Origin: Pedobacter sp.
GTDB lineage: Bacteria; Bacteroidota; Bacteroidia; Sphingobacteriales; Sphingobacteriaceae
Reading direction: 5' to 3'
DNA: 64,000 nucleotides
Assembly (NCBI GenBank): GCA_025351765.1
Contig: JANXVH010000110.1
Coordinates: 1 to 64,000 of the forward strand
Shown here: positions 62,998 through 64,000 of the stretch, piece after piece
Layout: each line of letters starts with the position of its first letter
Numbering within the stretch: the stretch's first letter is position 1
Made by a program: the position numbers and the translations under genes
The notes under the pieces: generated by a model
Seen by the model: the letters and a program-made list of their open reading frames with translations, nothing else
What the model was told of the DNA's origin: nothing
The model's database searches: none

Positions 62998-64000
62998 ATG
63001 AACAATACCGCATTAACAAATAAACATATTTCATTAGGGGCTAAAATGGTGCCATTTGCTGGGTACAATATGCCAGTACAGTACCAAGGTATAAATTCCG
63101 AGCACATAACGGTTAGAACCGGTGTGGGTGTGTTTGACGTGAGTCACATGGGCGAGTTCATTTTAAAAGGAGATAATGCACTGGATCTGATTCAGCGGGT
63201 AACGAGTAACGACGCATCGAAACTTTATGACGGAAAAGTTCAGTACTCTTGTTTGCCGAATGAAGATGGTGGTATAGTAGATGATTTACTGGTTTATAAA
63301 ATTGATGAAAAAACCTACATGTTGGTGGTAAATGCATCAAATATTGAAAAGGACTGGAACTGGATTCAAAAATACAATGATAAGGGGGTAGAGATGCACA
63401 ATATATCTGATCAGACTTCGCTACTCGCTATACAAGGGCCAAAAGCTGCTGAGGCATTACAAAGCCTTACAGAAGTAGATTTAGCATCAATGGAGTATTA
63501 CACTTTTTTAAAAGGAACATTTGCAGGGGTAGAGAATGTTGTGATTTCTGCAACAGGCTATACAGGCGCAGGAGGTTTTGAGATTTATTTTGAAAATTCA
63601 TACGCAGATAAAATATGGGATGCTATTTTTGAAGCAGGTGCTAGTCTGGGTATTAAACCAATCGGTTTAGGTGCGCGTGATACATTGCGTCTAGAAATGG
63701 GTTTTTGCCTTTATGGAAATGATATAGATGATGCGACTTCCCCAATTGAAGCAGGTCTTGGATGGGTCACTAAATTCACCAAGAAATTTACTAATTCTGA
63801 TGCACTCCTTGCTCAAAAGGAAGCGGGTGTAAAACGTAAATTGATTGGATTTGAGATGATTGATAGAGGTATTCCCCGTCATGATTACGAGATAGTTGAT
63901 GCAGATGGTAGTGTAATTGGAAACGTTACCTCCGGAACACAAGCCCCTTCGTTGCAAAAAGCCATCGGAATGGGTTATGTAAATAAAGGTAAGGATATAG
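62998..64000 (+). CDS. gcvT: aminomethyltransferase (glycine cleavage T protein), 3' end outside window
   Basis: GcvT takes the aminomethyl group from lipoyl-GcvH to tetrahydrofolate, releasing ammonia, in the glycine cleavage system. The frame from ATG at 62998 gives 334 residues before the window ends; the full protein is usually about 360. Seen are [40 protein letters not shown], the [10 protein letters not shown] folate site, the [19 protein letters not shown] strand, [14 protein letters not shown], and [15 protein letters not shown] nearer upstream ATG at 62993 is followed by a stop (ATG-AGA-TGA), so it is not the start. No gcvH or gcvP is visible. Confidence 0.95.
   Translation, partial: MNNTALTNKHISLGAKMVPFAGYNMPVQYQGINSEHITVRTGVGVFDVSHMGEFILKGDNALDLIQRVTSNDASKLYDGKVQYSCLPNEDGGIVDDLLVYKIDEKTYMLVVNASNIEKDWNWIQKYNDKGVEMHNISDQTSLLAIQGPKAAEALQSLTEVDLASMEYYTFLKGTFAGVENVVISATGYTGAGGFEIYFENSYADKIWDAIFEAGASLGIKPIGLGARDTLRLEMGFCLYGNDIDDATSPIEAGLGWVTKFTKKFTNSDALLAQKEAGVKRKLIGFEMIDRGIPRHDYEIVDADGSVIGNVTSGTQAPSLQKAIGMGYVNKGKDI

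Overview
The window reads as chromosomal DNA of a Bacteroidota bacterium, most likely a Sphingobacteriaceae member of the Pedobacter type. The support is a complete gldK-gldL-gldM-gldN type IX secretion locus plus a PorW/SprE-like lipoprotein, Bacteroidota-type promoter boxes (TAnnTTTG), a periplasmically extended AtpB, families such as DUF4271 and YfhO, and roughly 40% GC. The genus is an inference. No rRNA, tRNA, CRISPR array, transposase or prophage was seen.

Layout. Bases 1-7.3 kb hold the end of a GIY-YIG protein, two clusters of a 50-bp palindromic repeat with short satellite units, a secreted beta-helix protein, the dTDP-rhamnose genes rfbC, rfbD and rfbA (rfbB is not here) and a first WcaJ-like sugar-phosphate transferase. 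Bases 7.6-14.7 kb form a mannose-oriented cluster: GH92 alpha-mannosidase, GH130 protein, a lipoprotein TIM-barrel isomerase-like protein, and a PQQ sugar dehydrogenase carrying PKD and cytochrome c parts. A second and a third WcaJ-like transferase follow, then an outer-membrane protein, a large lipoprotein and a GH26 mannanase.

Bases 21.5-33.6 kb are mostly housekeeping: a sugar nucleotidyltransferase, dxs, glyA, a GAF/PAS hybrid histidine kinase, a beta-helix lipoprotein, comF, rlmN, an RluB-type pseudouridine synthase and a DinB protein. Bases 33.6-34.26 kb are non-coding and unusually structured: an 11-bp repeat array in two opposed arms, followed by a small-RNA candidate that has a second copy at 28.6 kb on the other strand. 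Then come YfhO, DUF4271, hemD, gldKLMN, and on the minus strand porW-PBP1A-uvrC.

Bases 50.3-56.0 kb are the F1Fo ATP synthase operon (atpZ-like, atpI-like, atpB-E-F-H-A-G) with a strong intrinsic terminator just after atpE; atpD and atpC are not downstream. The end carries two small or lipoprotein genes, ruvC, a flippase-like membrane protein, two glycosyltransferases, a lone OppC/DppC-type permease, rnhB and the start of gcvT.

Most of the window is ordinary core genome. The parts best worth a second look are the paired small-RNA candidates, the 11-bp opposed repeat array, the palindromic repeats, the triplicated WcaJ-like genes around the mannan cluster, the dyad before GH92 and the terminator inside the atp operon.
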